Assembly: GCA_964633205.1 (NCBI GenBank)
Contig: CAZWFN010000001.1
Location: forward strand, 124,001 to 188,000
Direction of reading: 5' to 3'
DNA: 64,000 bases
Source of the DNA: CAYVQE01 sp964633205
Lineage (GTDB): Bacteria; Myxococcota; B64-G9
Translations under genes and position numbers: made by a program
Notes under the pieces: generated by a model
Told to the model about the DNA's origin: nothing
The model's database searches: none
What the model saw: only the letters and a program-made list of their open reading frames with translations
Shown here: in pieces, positions 33,846 to 42,648 of the stretch
Numbering within the stretch: position 1 is the stretch's first letter
How the letters are laid out: each line of letters starts with the position of its first letter

Positions 33846-33849
33846 GTCC

Positions 33850-34266
33850 ATGGGTGAATTCGAGATGCTGGAGCACGCCGCCGACGCCCGGGTCCGCTTG
33901 CGCGGCGACAGCCTCGAGGACGTCTTCGCCACGGCGGCCCGGGCCCTGGTCTGGTTGATGGTCGGAGACAGCCAGCTCGAGCGCAGCCGGTCGCGCAGCC
34001 TGGAGCTGGCGGCCGACAGCCCCACCCAGCTGCTGGTCGACTGGCTCGACGAGCTGATCTTCTTGTTCGAGACCGAAGCCTGGCTGGTGGCCGAGGCCGA
34101 GTTGGACATCCAGCCCGGCTGGCGCTTGCGGGCGGTGATCCGGGGCCAGCCCCACGACGCCCGGCGCCAGCCCATCGAGACCGTGGTCAAGGCGACCACC
34201 CACCACCGCCTGAGACTGGAACGCCGGGATTCGGGCTGGGAGGCCGAAGTCGTGTTCGACCTGTGA
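33850..34266 (+). CDS. Archease
   Basis: A 138-residue archease. The N-terminal EMLEHAADARVRLRG corresponds to the family's EHTADIGIR, with Asp residues used for metal binding. The central LLVDWLDELIFLFETE and the C-terminal TVVKATTHHRLRLERR are also characteristic. Archease speeds up guanylylation of RtcB and allows multiple turnovers. It lies 16 bp before rtcB. Identification is firm; the exact role of its kinase/phosphatase neighbours is not. Confidence 0.9.
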   Translation: MGEFEMLEHAADARVRLRGDSLEDVFATAARALVWLMVGDSQLERSRSRSLELAADSPTQLLVDWLDELIFLFETEAWLVAEAELDIQPGWRLRAVIRGQPHDARRQPIETVVKATTHHRLRLERRDSGWEAEVVFDL

Positions 34267-34282
34267 GCCGAGGGGGACCACC

Positions 34283-35743
34283 ATGCAGAACCGAAAGCGG
34301 AAGCTGATCCTGGAGCGTCTGGACGACTGGCGCTGGCGCATCCCGCGGCGTGGCCCCATGCGCTCCGATGGTCTGATCTTCGCCGACGAGACCCTGGCGC
34401 GCACCGCCGGCCGGGACGGCACGCTGCAGCAGGTGGCCGATGTGGCCAGCCTGCCGGGCATCGTCGGTCCGGCCATGGCCATGCCCGACTTCCACCAGGG
34501 CTACGGCTTCCCCATCGGCGGGGTGGCCGCCTTCGACGCCGAGGGCGAGGGCATCGTCTCACCAGGCGGCGTCGGCTACGACATCAACTGCGGGGTGCGC
34601 TTGCTGCGCACCCGACTGGACCGCGACGAGATGGAAGCCCACCTCGACACCTTGATGGTGGCGCTGCTCGGGCACATCCCGGCCGGCGTCGGTTCGCGGC
34701 GACCGGACCTGAAGCTCGCCGAGCGCGATCTCGACCGGGTGCTGGCGGAAGGGGTCGATTGGGCGGTGGGTCGCGGCCTGGCCGGTCGCGCCGATACCGA
34801 CCGGGTGGAATCGGGCGGCTGCATCGCCGGAGCCGATCCCGACCGGGTCAGCGGCCGGGCGAAGCAGCGCGGCCACAACCAGCTCGGCACCCTGGGCTCG
34901 GGCAACCATTTCGTCGAGATCGATGCGGTGACCACCGTATACGACGCCCAGGCGGCCGATGCGCTGGGGCTGGCGCCCGAAGGGGTGGCCGCGCTGATCC
35001 ACACCGGCTCGCGTGGCCTGGGCCACCAGGTCTGCTCCGATGCCATCAGGCAAATGGCGCGGGCGGCCGGCCGCTACGGCATCCGCTTGCCCGACCGACA
35101 GCTGTGCTGCGCCCCGCTGGATTCGGATGAGGGCCGCGGCTACCTGGCCGCCATGGCCGCCGCGGCCAACTACGCCTTCGCCAACCGGGCGGTCATCAGC
35201 CACTGGCTGGGCCTGGCCCTGGAGCAGGTGTTCGGTCGATCGGCCGGCGAGATCGGTCTCGGTCTGGTCTACGACGTGACCCACAACATGGCCAAGCTCG
35301 AGACCCATCAGGTCGAGGGCCGCCGACGGCGGCTGTGCGTCCACCGCAAAGGGGCCACGCGGGCTTTCGCCCCGGGACACCCGGAGCTGCCGGCCGCTGT
35401 CCGGCCGCTGGGACAACCGGTGCTCATCCCGGGGGACATGGGCCGCTGCTCCTATGTCCTGCTGGGCACCGAAGGCGCGATGCGCGAGACCTTCGGCTCG
35501 TGCTGCCACGGCGCCGGCCGGGAGCTCAGCCGCAAGCAGGCCCGGCTGCAAGCCCGGGGCCGATCCATCGCCGGCGAGTTGCTCCAGCGCGGCATCCACG
35601 TCCAGGGCGCCAGCCGGCGGACGCTGGACGAGGAGCTCAGCGAGGCATACAAGGACGTCGACCGGGTGGTCGACGTGGTCTGTGGGGCCGGCCTGGCGCG
35701 CCGGGTGGCTCGGCTCGAGCCGCTGGGCGTGGTCAAGGGCTGA
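34283..35743 (+). CDS. rtcB: RNA-splicing ligase RtcB
   Basis: A 486-residue RtcB, the usual length. It joins 2',3'-cyclic phosphate or 3'-phosphate and 5'-OH RNA ends using GTP and Mn2+. Recognisable motifs are DFHQGYGFPIGG, DINCGVRLL (metal-binding Asp/Cys), LGSGNHFVE, HTGSRGLGH, YDVTHNMAK and the guanylylation His in CCHGAGRELSR. There is no RtcR activator or RtcA cyclase in the window. It is the last gene of the kinase-PP2C-archease-rtcB operon. Confidence 0.95.
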   Translation: MQNRKRKLILERLDDWRWRIPRRGPMRSDGLIFADETLARTAGRDGTLQQVADVASLPGIVGPAMAMPDFHQGYGFPIGGVAAFDAEGEGIVSPGGVGYDINCGVRLLRTRLDRDEMEAHLDTLMVALLGHIPAGVGSRRPDLKLAERDLDRVLAEGVDWAVGRGLAGRADTDRVESGGCIAGADPDRVSGRAKQRGHNQLGTLGSGNHFVEIDAVTTVYDAQAADALGLAPEGVAALIHTGSRGLGHQVCSDAIRQMARAAGRYGIRLPDRQLCCAPLDSDEGRGYLAAMAAAANYAFANRAVISHWLGLALEQVFGRSAGEIGLGLVYDVTHNMAKLETHQVEGRRRRLCVHRKGATRAFAPGHPELPAAVRPLGQPVLIPGDMGRCSYVLLGTEGAMRETFGSCCHGAGRELSRKQARLQARGRSIAGELLQRGIHVQGASRRTLDEELSEAYKDVDRVVDVVCGAGLARRVARLEPLGVVKG

Positions 35744-35857
35744 GCGGGGCCGGCACCACCGCTGTTCCAATTGCGCCCACTGCGATTGCCCTGCGGCGCG
35801 TTTCCCGGTAAAAGAGCATACCGGACCAGCCAGCGGCTTCGGTTCCAGGGGAAGACG

Positions 35858-36748
35858 ATGACCATGCGTACGTGCTTCATTTTGTGCTTGGTGTTCGCGG
35901 CGCCGCAGGTGGCAGCCGCTGAGAGGCCGGCCGCTGAGACGCCGTTGCGGATCGGCGTCAGCATCGCCCCCCAGGCCTGGCTGGTCGAGCGTCTGGCCGG
36001 CCAGCCGGTCGAGGTGGAGATCATGGTGCGACCGGGACAGTCGCCGGCGACCATGGATCCCACCCCGCGCCAGATGGCGGCATTGGCTCGGGTGGTGACC
36101 TATATCCGCATCGGGGTGCCGTTCGAGCGCGGTTTCATCAAAAGGCTGCGGCGCAATCGACCGCAGCTGCCCATCGTCGATCAGCGCCAGGGTGTGGCAT
36201 TGCTCACCCGGAACGGAAGGGCCTTGAAGCCGGGAGCCGATCCGAGCGCGGCCGACCCGCACATCTGGCTCGACCCTGGGCGGCTGAGTCGCCAGGCGAA
36301 TACGGTGGCCCGCGCCTTGCGCGACCTGGCCCCACGGCGCGCAGCTGCGATCGAGACCCGGCGCCGGCGGCTGGTGGCCGAGTTCGATCGGCTCGATCGC
36401 CGCATCGGCCGCCTCCTCGGCCCCTTGCGCGGTCGCTCCCTGTTCGTTTTCCACCCGGCTTACGGTTACTTCGCCGCGGCCTACGGGCTGGTGCAGGTCG
36501 CCGTCCAGACCGGCGGCAAGGAGCCCAGTGCGCGGCAGCTCGCCCGCCTGATCGAACGCGCCCGGCGGGCCAAGGCGCGGGTCATCTTCGTCCAGCCGCA
36601 GTACTCGCGCAAGAGCGCCGAGCTGGTGGCCGAGGCCATCGGCGGGGCGGTGGTGGAACTCGACCCGCTGGCGCCGGACGTGCTGGACACCTTGCGGCAG
36701 GTGGCCGAGCGGGTGGCCCAGGCCTTCGGGCGGCGGAGCCCGCATTGA
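35858..36748 (+). CDS. Metal ABC transporter substrate-binding protein (ZnuA/TroA-like)
   Basis: A 296-residue exported cluster A-I binding protein with a signal peptide (CFILCLVFAAPQVAAA). Family features are IAPQAWLVERLAGQ, PSAADPHIWLDP (metal-ligand His) and VFHPAYGYFAAAYGL (second His), and PQYSRKSAELVAEAIGG near the C-terminus. The His-rich loop of zinc-specific ZnuA is missing, so Zn2+, Mn2+ or Fe2+ are all possible. ATG 35858 is used, with GGGGAAGAC upstream. It is coupled by TTGA to the ATPase gene. Confidence 0.85.
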   Translation: MTMRTCFILCLVFAAPQVAAAERPAAETPLRIGVSIAPQAWLVERLAGQPVEVEIMVRPGQSPATMDPTPRQMAALARVVTYIRIGVPFERGFIKRLRRNRPQLPIVDQRQGVALLTRNGRALKPGADPSAADPHIWLDPGRLSRQANTVARALRDLAPRRAAAIETRRRRLVAEFDRLDRRIGRLLGPLRGRSLFVFHPAYGYFAAAYGLVQVAVQTGGKEPSARQLARLIERARRAKARVIFVQPQYSRKSAELVAEAIGGAVVELDPLAPDVLDTLRQVAERVAQAFGRRSPH

Positions 36749-37512
36749 ACGCCGTGCCGCCGGCGATCGAGTTGGCCGCCGTCTCGTTCGGCTTCGACAC
36801 CTCACCGGTGTTGCAGGATGTCGACCTGCGCATCGAGCGCGGGCAGTTCGCCAGCATCGTGGGGCCCAACGGCGGCGGCAAGACCACTTTGCTCAAGCTG
36901 GTGCTGGGTCTGCTGCGGCCCGCTCGGGGGCGGGTACGAGTCTTCGGCCAGGCCCCTGAACGGGCTCGCCCGCGCATCGGTTACATGCCCCAGCACACGG
37001 ATCACGACCGGTTGTTTCCGGCCACTGCGGGCGACGTGGTGCGCATGGGACGCCTGCGCCGCGGCTGGCCGCTGGGGCCGTTTGGCCGCCGCGATCGCCG
37101 CGCCGCCAGCGAAGCGCTGGAGCGGGTGGGCCTGGCCGCAGTCCACGATCGGCCCTTCGCCGATCTGTCGGGCGGTCAACGCCAGCGGGTGCTGATCGCC
37201 AGGGCGCTGGCCGGCGAGCCGGAGATGTTGTTGCTCGACGAGCCGACCTCGAACATCGACACCGCCGCGGTGGACGCCTTCTACGATCTGCTCGAGACGC
37301 TCAGCCGCAGCCTGACAGTGGTTACCGTCACCCACGATATCGGCTTCGTCTCCAGTCGGGTCCGCAGCGTGGTGTGTGTCAACCGCCGGGTGGTCACCCA
37401 CCCCACCAGCGCGCTGACCGGCGAGTGCCTGCGCGACGTCTACGGCACCGATCTGCACCTGGTCCACCACGATCGGCGTTGCCCGGACAAACCCGCCGGA
37501 GGTGACCCGTGA
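36745..37512 (+). CDS. Metal ABC transporter ATP-binding protein
   Basis: A 255-residue ABC ATPase with Walker A GPNGGGKTT, signature LSGGQRQRV, Walker B MLLLDEP and switch His in VTHD. The length and the neighbours place it in the ZnuC/TroB group. A TTG start at 36745 overlaps the stop of the binding protein (TTGA); GTG 36754 is an alternative three codons downstream. It overlaps the permease gene as GTGA at 37509. The three genes form one transporter operon. Confidence 0.9.
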   Translation: MNAVPPAIELAAVSFGFDTSPVLQDVDLRIERGQFASIVGPNGGGKTTLLKLVLGLLRPARGRVRVFGQAPERARPRIGYMPQHTDHDRLFPATAGDVVRMGRLRRGWPLGPFGRRDRRAASEALERVGLAAVHDRPFADLSGGQRQRVLIARALAGEPEMLLLDEPTSNIDTAAVDAFYDLLETLSRSLTVVTVTHDIGFVSSRVRSVVCVNRRVVTHPTSALTGECLRDVYGTDLHLVHHDRRCPDKPAGGDP

Positions 37513-38378
37513 GCACCTTCGTGCAGGACCTGCTACAGCATGGCTTCTTGCAGAAGGCTTTGGCAGCCGCCCTGCTGTCCAGCGTCGCTTGCGGCATGAT
37601 CGGCTCATTCGTGGTGGTCCGGCGCATCTCCTACATCGCCGGCGGCATCGCTCACAGCGTGTTGGGCGGCATGGGCGCGGCACTCTACCTGCGCTCCGTC
37701 CACGAACTGGAGTGGCTCACCCCCCTGGCCGGTGCGGTGGTGGCGGCCTTGCTGGCGGCCATGGTCATCGGCCTGGTCAGCCTGCACACCCGCGAGCGGG
37801 CCGACACCGTCATCGGCGCTCTGTGGGCCATCGGCATGGCCACCGGCGTGTTGTTCCTGGCGCAGACACCGGGCACCGAGGACGACCTGATGAGCTACCT
37901 GTTCGGCAACATCCTGTTCGTCTCCGGAGCCGACCTGTGGCTGCTGGCCGTCCTGGATGCAGTGGTCTTGACCGGTGGGGTGCTGTTCTACCACCAACTG
38001 GTGGCCATCTGCTTCGACGAGGAGTTCGCGCGGGTGCGCGGGGTGCGGGTGGATCTGTTCTACTTGCTGCTGCTTTGCTTGACCGCCCTGACCGTGGTGC
38101 TGTTGTCGACGGTGGTGGGCATCGTGCTGGTGATCGCGCTGCTGACCCTGCCCGCCGCCACGGCGGCGCGGTTCACCCGCTCACTGGGCCGCATGATGCT
38201 GGTGGCCTCGATCCTGTGCGCCCTGTTCTCGGTGGGCGGGCTCGCCCTGAGTTACGGCCCCGAGTGGCCGGCCGGGGCCACCATCATCATCACCGCCGGG
38301 GCCAGCTACCTCCTGGTCGCGGCGGCCGCTGCCATGGTTCGCCGGCGGCGGCGGTCGCAGCAGCCCGACCCGCCATAA
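37509..38378 (+). CDS. Metal ABC transporter permease (ZnuB/TroC-like)
   Basis: A 289-residue permease with about eight TM segments. Conserved landmarks are SYIAGGIAHSVLGGMG, RVRGVRVDLFYLLLL and LLSTVVGIVLVIALLTLPAATA. It provides the membrane channel for the binding protein and the ATPase upstream. The GTG start overlaps the ATPase stop. Its last 198 bp are antisense to the 3' end of the DUF4105 gene. Confidence 0.9.
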   Translation: MSTFVQDLLQHGFLQKALAAALLSSVACGMIGSFVVVRRISYIAGGIAHSVLGGMGAALYLRSVHELEWLTPLAGAVVAALLAAMVIGLVSLHTRERADTVIGALWAIGMATGVLFLAQTPGTEDDLMSYLFGNILFVSGADLWLLAVLDAVVLTGGVLFYHQLVAICFDEEFARVRGVRVDLFYLLLLCLTALTVVLLSTVVGIVLVIALLTLPAATAARFTRSLGRMMLVASILCALFSVGGLALSYGPEWPAGATIIITAGASYLLVAAAAAMVRRRRRSQQPDPP

Positions 38379-39584
38379 CCCGCCCAGGGCGGCCGCGTCG
38401 CAGGCCACGGCCAGCCCGATGAAAAACCAGTTGTCCTGGATGGCGGGACCCAGCTTCAGCCCCACATCGACCGCGATCAGGGCCAGCCCCAACACCAGGG
38501 TGGCGCCGACCCAGCGCGCGCAGCGGCCCAGCCGGCCGAACAAAAGCAGCCGCACTCCGGGAACCACCAACCATAACAATACCGGCGGCGTGACCAACAG
38601 GTTCTCGTTGGCATGGGTGTCCACGTGCTCGGTCAGTGCCCACATCAACGCCAACAGCAGCCCGCCGGCACCGGCCGCCAGCCCCCAGACCAACAGGCCC
38701 AGCCCCAGCAACCGGCGGCCCGCCGCCCGCGGGCCGATCAACAGCGGCAGCCCCAGCCCCAGCAGCAACAGGCCACCGGCCAGCGCCAGCGGCAGCCATT
38801 CGGCCAGCGGCACCCGGCCGCCGACCGGCGGACCGCGCCGCGCGGCGACCACCACCCGCTCGGCCACCAGCGGTCGGGCGGCGGACGGCGCCCGCAGCAG
38901 CTCCAGATCGCGGCTCAGCGGAGCCGGTAAAAAGTACTCCTGCCAGCGGCGCAGCGGCCGATCGACCACGCCGGCCAGCAGGTAATCGATGGCACCGGCG
39001 GTCGACCACAGTCCGGCCAGAGCCCGGCGCGTCCACCAGCGGTAGCTGCGGCCCGTGGCCAGCGGTCGGGCGTGGCGCCGCAAGACGCCATCCAGCACAC
39101 CATCTAGCAGGTCGCGCACCCGGGTGCTGCAGTTGTCCAGGTAGTGGCGGTAGGCGTAGCGACGGTTCTGCGGCTTGGCGTTTTCCCGCAGCAGGGCGAC
39201 CACCGCAGCGGCCTGCTCGCGATCCAGGGCCAGCCAGCGGACGACCACCCGCCGATCGCCGCGGCGGTATGCTCGCACCACCGCCGGCAGCGGAGCGACC
39301 GACAACCAGTAGATGAGATTGCCCCGCAGGTACTGCCAGCGCAGGTCGGGATCATCGAAGTCGAAGGTGCCGTAGTTGAACAGCAGCGAACGTTGGCGTT
39401 GCCGCTCCGCGACCACCAGCCCGATGTGACCGAAGCGGGTGAACAGCGCCTCGCCCGGGCCCACGGTCAGCACCCCGATGCGCCAGCGTCCTTCCGTCTC
39501 GGCATCCGGACCGGGCGCGGGAACCGCAGCCGCGGCCGACCCGAGTGCCAGCAGGATCGAGCAGCCCATCCCCAATACCACCAT
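38181..39584 (-). CDS. DUF4105 (Lnb N-terminal-like) membrane protein
   Basis: A 467-residue protein. A signal segment (MGCSILLALGSAAAAV) is followed by a DUF4105 region with FTRFGHIGLVV, FNYGTFDFDDPDL and YLDNCSTRVRDLLD, a papain-like arrangement of His, Cys and Asn. Four or five TM segments follow (about residues 260-400). The last about 60 residues are Gly/Pro/Arg-rich and fall on the antisense of the permease gene, so the true end of the conserved protein may be near the PPPANHG segment. Family members are inner-membrane proteins with a periplasmic cysteine-protease-like domain; the function is unknown. ATG 39584 follows GGGGAG. Confidence 0.75.
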   Translation of the reverse strand: MVVLGMGCSILLALGSAAAAVPAPGPDAETEGRWRIGVLTVGPGEALFTRFGHIGLVVAERQRQRSLLFNYGTFDFDDPDLRWQYLRGNLIYWLSVAPLPAVVRAYRRGDRRVVVRWLALDREQAAAVVALLRENAKPQNRRYAYRHYLDNCSTRVRDLLDGVLDGVLRRHARPLATGRSYRWWTRRALAGLWSTAGAIDYLLAGVVDRPLRRWQEYFLPAPLSRDLELLRAPSAARPLVAERVVVAARRGPPVGGRVPLAEWLPLALAGGLLLLGLGLPLLIGPRAAGRRLLGLGLLVWGLAAGAGGLLLALMWALTEHVDTHANENLLVTPPVLLWLVVPGVRLLLFGRLGRCARWVGATLVLGLALIAVDVGLKLGPAIQDNWFFIGLAVACDAAALGGLWRVGLLRPPPPANHGSGRRDQEVAGPGGDDDGGPGRPLGAVTQGEPAHREQGAQDRGHQHHAAQ

Positions 39585-39677
39585 CCAGCAGCTCCCCGGG
39601 AAACTCCGACTCGTCGGATCCGGTCGGGCTCTCCGGTGCCGGCGGGGATGAAGGGAGCCTGCAGCCACGGGACGATC

Positions 39678-40580
39678 TCAGCCGGCCACGGCCTGCAACA
39701 GGCCGCGCAGGCTGTTGTGCGCGTAGAACCGCTCTCGCTCTTGCACGGCCGGCGCCAATGCCTGAAAGCGCCCGTGGCCGAAGTCGGGGTCCGCGTCCAG
39801 CAGCGCGGCGAGCAGTCGATCCAGATCCGGCTCGTCCCGGCCAGCGGCACGCTCGGCCACCGCCAGCCAGCGATCGAGCTGCGCCTCGGCCCGCTCGCAC
39901 CAGCAGCGCACCCCGGGCGCCCGCTCGTGGTGGGCGAAAGCGCAAATCGCCGGTTCGGGCTCGATGCGGCGCAGGCGAGCGAGCGATTCGGCGAAGACCC
40001 GCGGAAAGAATCGCGGCGGCGTCGCCGGGCGCAGATAGCTACGGCCGTCGGCCAACGGCAGCCGGGTGGCGATGGCTTCGCCGGCGAACAGGACTTCACC
40101 GGCGACGAAGCTCAGGTGATGAGCGGCGTGGCCCGGGGTCTCGATGGCCTCGACGCCCAGGGCCGGCAGGTCCTCGACCGCGATCCGGCGCCGGGCGGGC
40201 AGCGGGCGGGGCTGACCATAGGCCTCGGCGACCCGTCCGATGGTGGTCAACGAGCCCCGCCACAAACGGCTCGGCTCCAACAGATGATCCACTCCTTTGG
40301 GGTGAGCGCACCAGCGGGCCTGGGGAAAGGCTTCGAGCACCTCGGCCGTGCCACCGCCGTGGTCCAAATGAATGTGGGTCAGCAGCACCAGGTCGATTTC
40401 GCCCCAGCCCGCCCGCCGCAACCGCTGGCAGAGCGCGGCGGCGGTGGACCGCGGTCCGGGATCCACCAACAGCCGAACCCGCTGATCGCGGTAGGCCCAG
40501 CAGGCGATGAAGCCGCCGTAGCCGGGCAGATCCTGATCCAGGTCGAACAGCGCGAGCGAATTGGCGGTGGGATTCGGCAT
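39678..40580 (-). CDS. Metallo-beta-lactamase-fold hydrolase
   Basis: A 300-residue MBL-fold protein. The metal-binding motif is LLTHIHLDHGGG, followed by the His in IETPGHAAHHLSF and Asp/Glu in LFAGEA. The VDPGPRSTAAAL segment is typical of ribonuclease Z/glyoxalase-II-related hydrolases. The C-terminal about 90 residues are helical. ATG 40580 is used; TTG 40619 would add 13 residues with no better support. It is downstream of a DUF4105 gene on the same strand but about 90 bp apart. Confidence 0.82.
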   Translation of the reverse strand: MPNPTANSLALFDLDQDLPGYGGFIACWAYRDQRVRLLVDPGPRSTAAALCQRLRRAGWGEIDLVLLTHIHLDHGGGTAEVLEAFPQARWCAHPKGVDHLLEPSRLWRGSLTTIGRVAEAYGQPRPLPARRRIAVEDLPALGVEAIETPGHAAHHLSFVAGEVLFAGEAIATRLPLADGRSYLRPATPPRFFPRVFAESLARLRRIEPEPAICAFAHHERAPGVRCWCERAEAQLDRWLAVAERAAGRDEPDLDRLLAALLDADPDFGHGRFQALAPAVQERERFYAHNSLRGLLQAVAG

Positions 40581-40637
40581 CACGCCGGCGATTATGGCCG
40601 ATCCACCCGCCGGGGACAATGGCCCAGCGGCAGCGGC

Positions 40638-42482
40638 TCAGGTCGCCGCGGTCCGGCCGGTCATTCGGGTCGAGCCGTCGAGCCAGCGGCGGATGGTGCG
40701 CTCGAGCGCATTCGGCTCGAACGGTTTGAACAGGCAATCGTCCATGCCGCACTGCAGACAGCGGGCGCGGTTTTCGTCGGTGACATTGGCGGTCACAGCC
40801 AGTATGGGGATCCGCCGGTCACCGCGCAGGGCCTCGCGCCGGCGGATGGTGGCGGTGGCCTCAAAGCCATCCATCTGCGGCATGTGGCAATCCATGACGA
40901 TCAGATCGTAGTCGGACAGGCCGGTGCGCTCGACGGCCTCACCGCCGTCGCCCACCAACTCCACCCGCGCCCCCAGCCGTTCCAGCATCAGCCTCAGCAA
41001 CAGCCGGTTGTTGGGATCGTCCTCGGCCACCAGCAGCCGCGCCCCTTCCGCCGCGGCTTCGCTCGCGGCTTCTGCCCCAGCCACCTTCCGCTCCGACTGC
41101 CGCGGACCGGGTCCCTCCGAGACCGTCGCCCCGGCCCGCGGCAAGCGCAGGGTGAACCAGAACCGCGATCCCCGGCCGACCCGGCTGTCCAGCTCGAGCA
41201 CCCCACCCATGGATTCCACCAGCCGCCGGCTGATGGCCAGCCCCAGGCCGACCCCGCCGCGCGGCGACCGTTGCGGGCACTGGCCCTGCTGAAACTCCTC
41301 GAATACCCGGACTCGCTGCTCTGGAGGAATGCCGACCCCGGTATCGCTGACCTCCCAGCGCAACGCGCAGCAACCGTCCCGCCCGGCGGTCGCCGCGATC
41401 CGCAGCTCGACCCGACCGCTCTCGGTGAACTTGATGGCATTGCCCACCAGGTTGTCCAGCACCTGCCGGATGCGGCCCGAATCGCCCAGCACCGCTGGCG
41501 GGCAGCCGGGATCGGCCTCGAGCGCCAGCGTCAAATGCCGCTCCTGAGCTGCCGCGCCGAACAGCGCGCACACCTCGGCCGCCAGCGCCGCCGGCGCGAA
41601 AGGCCGGCAGTTGGGCGCGCTCCCTCCCGCCTGCAAGCGCGACAGCTCGAGCACATCGTCGATGATGGTCAGCAGGTGCTCGCCGGAGCGATGGATGGTG
41701 TCGACCAGCTCGCGCTGGTGCTTCTTGAGCGGGCCGTCCGCCAGAACGCTGTTCAGCCCCAACATTCCGGTCAGCGGGGTGCGCAGCTCGTGGCTCATGG
41801 CGGCCAGGAAACGACTCTCCACCGCCGCTGCCTGCTCCGCCTGGCGGCGGGCGGCGTGGGCCTCCTGCTCGGCCCGCCGCCGTTCCTCGGCCTCGCGCTC
41901 CAGGCGCCGCTGGGCCCGATCGCGCAGCAGCTCGGAGACGACCGAGACCGCGGTCACGAACACCAGCGCCCCGAACCAGCGCTGGCTGAAGATGGCCGGG
42001 TAGTCCACCGGCAACCAACCGCTGGGCAGCGCCAGCACCAACCCGGCGACCAGCACGAAGGCGCCGGTCCACAGGCCGCCCCAGCGGCGGCCGAGGCAAA
42101 ACATGGCCATCGGCGGATAGACGAACACCCAGACGGCGCCGGTGCCCCGCACCCCACCGGTGCCCAGCAGGTAGATCAGCAGCCCGGCCACCCCGCTCAT
42201 GGCCACCATGGTCGATGGCCAGTAGCGCTTGCTCCAGCGCAGGTGGACGACACAGCCGATCGACATCAGGGCCACTCCGCCCAACACCGCCGACAGCACC
42301 GGCTCGCCGGCCAGCAGCGCAGCGACCAGAAACCAGCAGGTGACCAACAAGCCGACAAAGGCGAACCCCTGGGCCATCAAGACCCGCCGCCGGCACTCGG
42401 GATCCGCGGGTTGCGCACAGGCGGCCAGCAAGAAGCGCTCGATGCGAGCGCGCATCCCGACTTCATCCCGCGGTCGTTCCAT
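40638..42482 (-). CDS. Hybrid sensor histidine kinase/response regulator
   Basis: A 614-residue protein. The N-terminal 190 residues contain five or six TM segments (GFAFVGLLVTCWFLVAALLA through YPAIFSQRWFGALVFVTAVS), followed by a coiled coil rich in Arg/Glu. The kinase core has the H-box MSHELRTPL, N-box DNLVGNAIKF, G1 DTGVGI and G2 GGVGLGLAI. A C-terminal receiver holds the phospho-acceptor Asp in VMDCHMPQMDG and Lys in FKPFE. No DNA-binding output domain is attached. ATG 42482 is chosen with GGAGCAGG upstream. Confidence 0.9.
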   Translation of the reverse strand: MERPRDEVGMRARIERFLLAACAQPADPECRRRVLMAQGFAFVGLLVTCWFLVAALLAGEPVLSAVLGGVALMSIGCVVHLRWSKRYWPSTMVAMSGVAGLLIYLLGTGGVRGTGAVWVFVYPPMAMFCLGRRWGGLWTGAFVLVAGLVLALPSGWLPVDYPAIFSQRWFGALVFVTAVSVVSELLRDRAQRRLEREAEERRRAEQEAHAARRQAEQAAAVESRFLAAMSHELRTPLTGMLGLNSVLADGPLKKHQRELVDTIHRSGEHLLTIIDDVLELSRLQAGGSAPNCRPFAPAALAAEVCALFGAAAQERHLTLALEADPGCPPAVLGDSGRIRQVLDNLVGNAIKFTESGRVELRIAATAGRDGCCALRWEVSDTGVGIPPEQRVRVFEEFQQGQCPQRSPRGGVGLGLAISRRLVESMGGVLELDSRVGRGSRFWFTLRLPRAGATVSEGPGPRQSERKVAGAEAASEAAAEGARLLVAEDDPNNRLLLRLMLERLGARVELVGDGGEAVERTGLSDYDLIVMDCHMPQMDGFEATATIRRREALRGDRRIPILAVTANVTDENRARCLQCGMDDCLFKPFEPNALERTIRRWLDGSTRMTGRTAAT

Positions 42483-42648
42483 CGCCTGCTCCGGGGCTGG
42501 GCGGAGTCGATCCGTCCGCCAGTATCGACCCTGGCCGGCCCGCCTGCAAGCGCCCGGCACCGGGGGACCCCGGTTTGGCCCCCGCTCTCTTACCTCGACC
42601 GCTTTGCCCCCGGCGTCGATCTGTGCGAAACAGGCTGCGGGAGACGGG

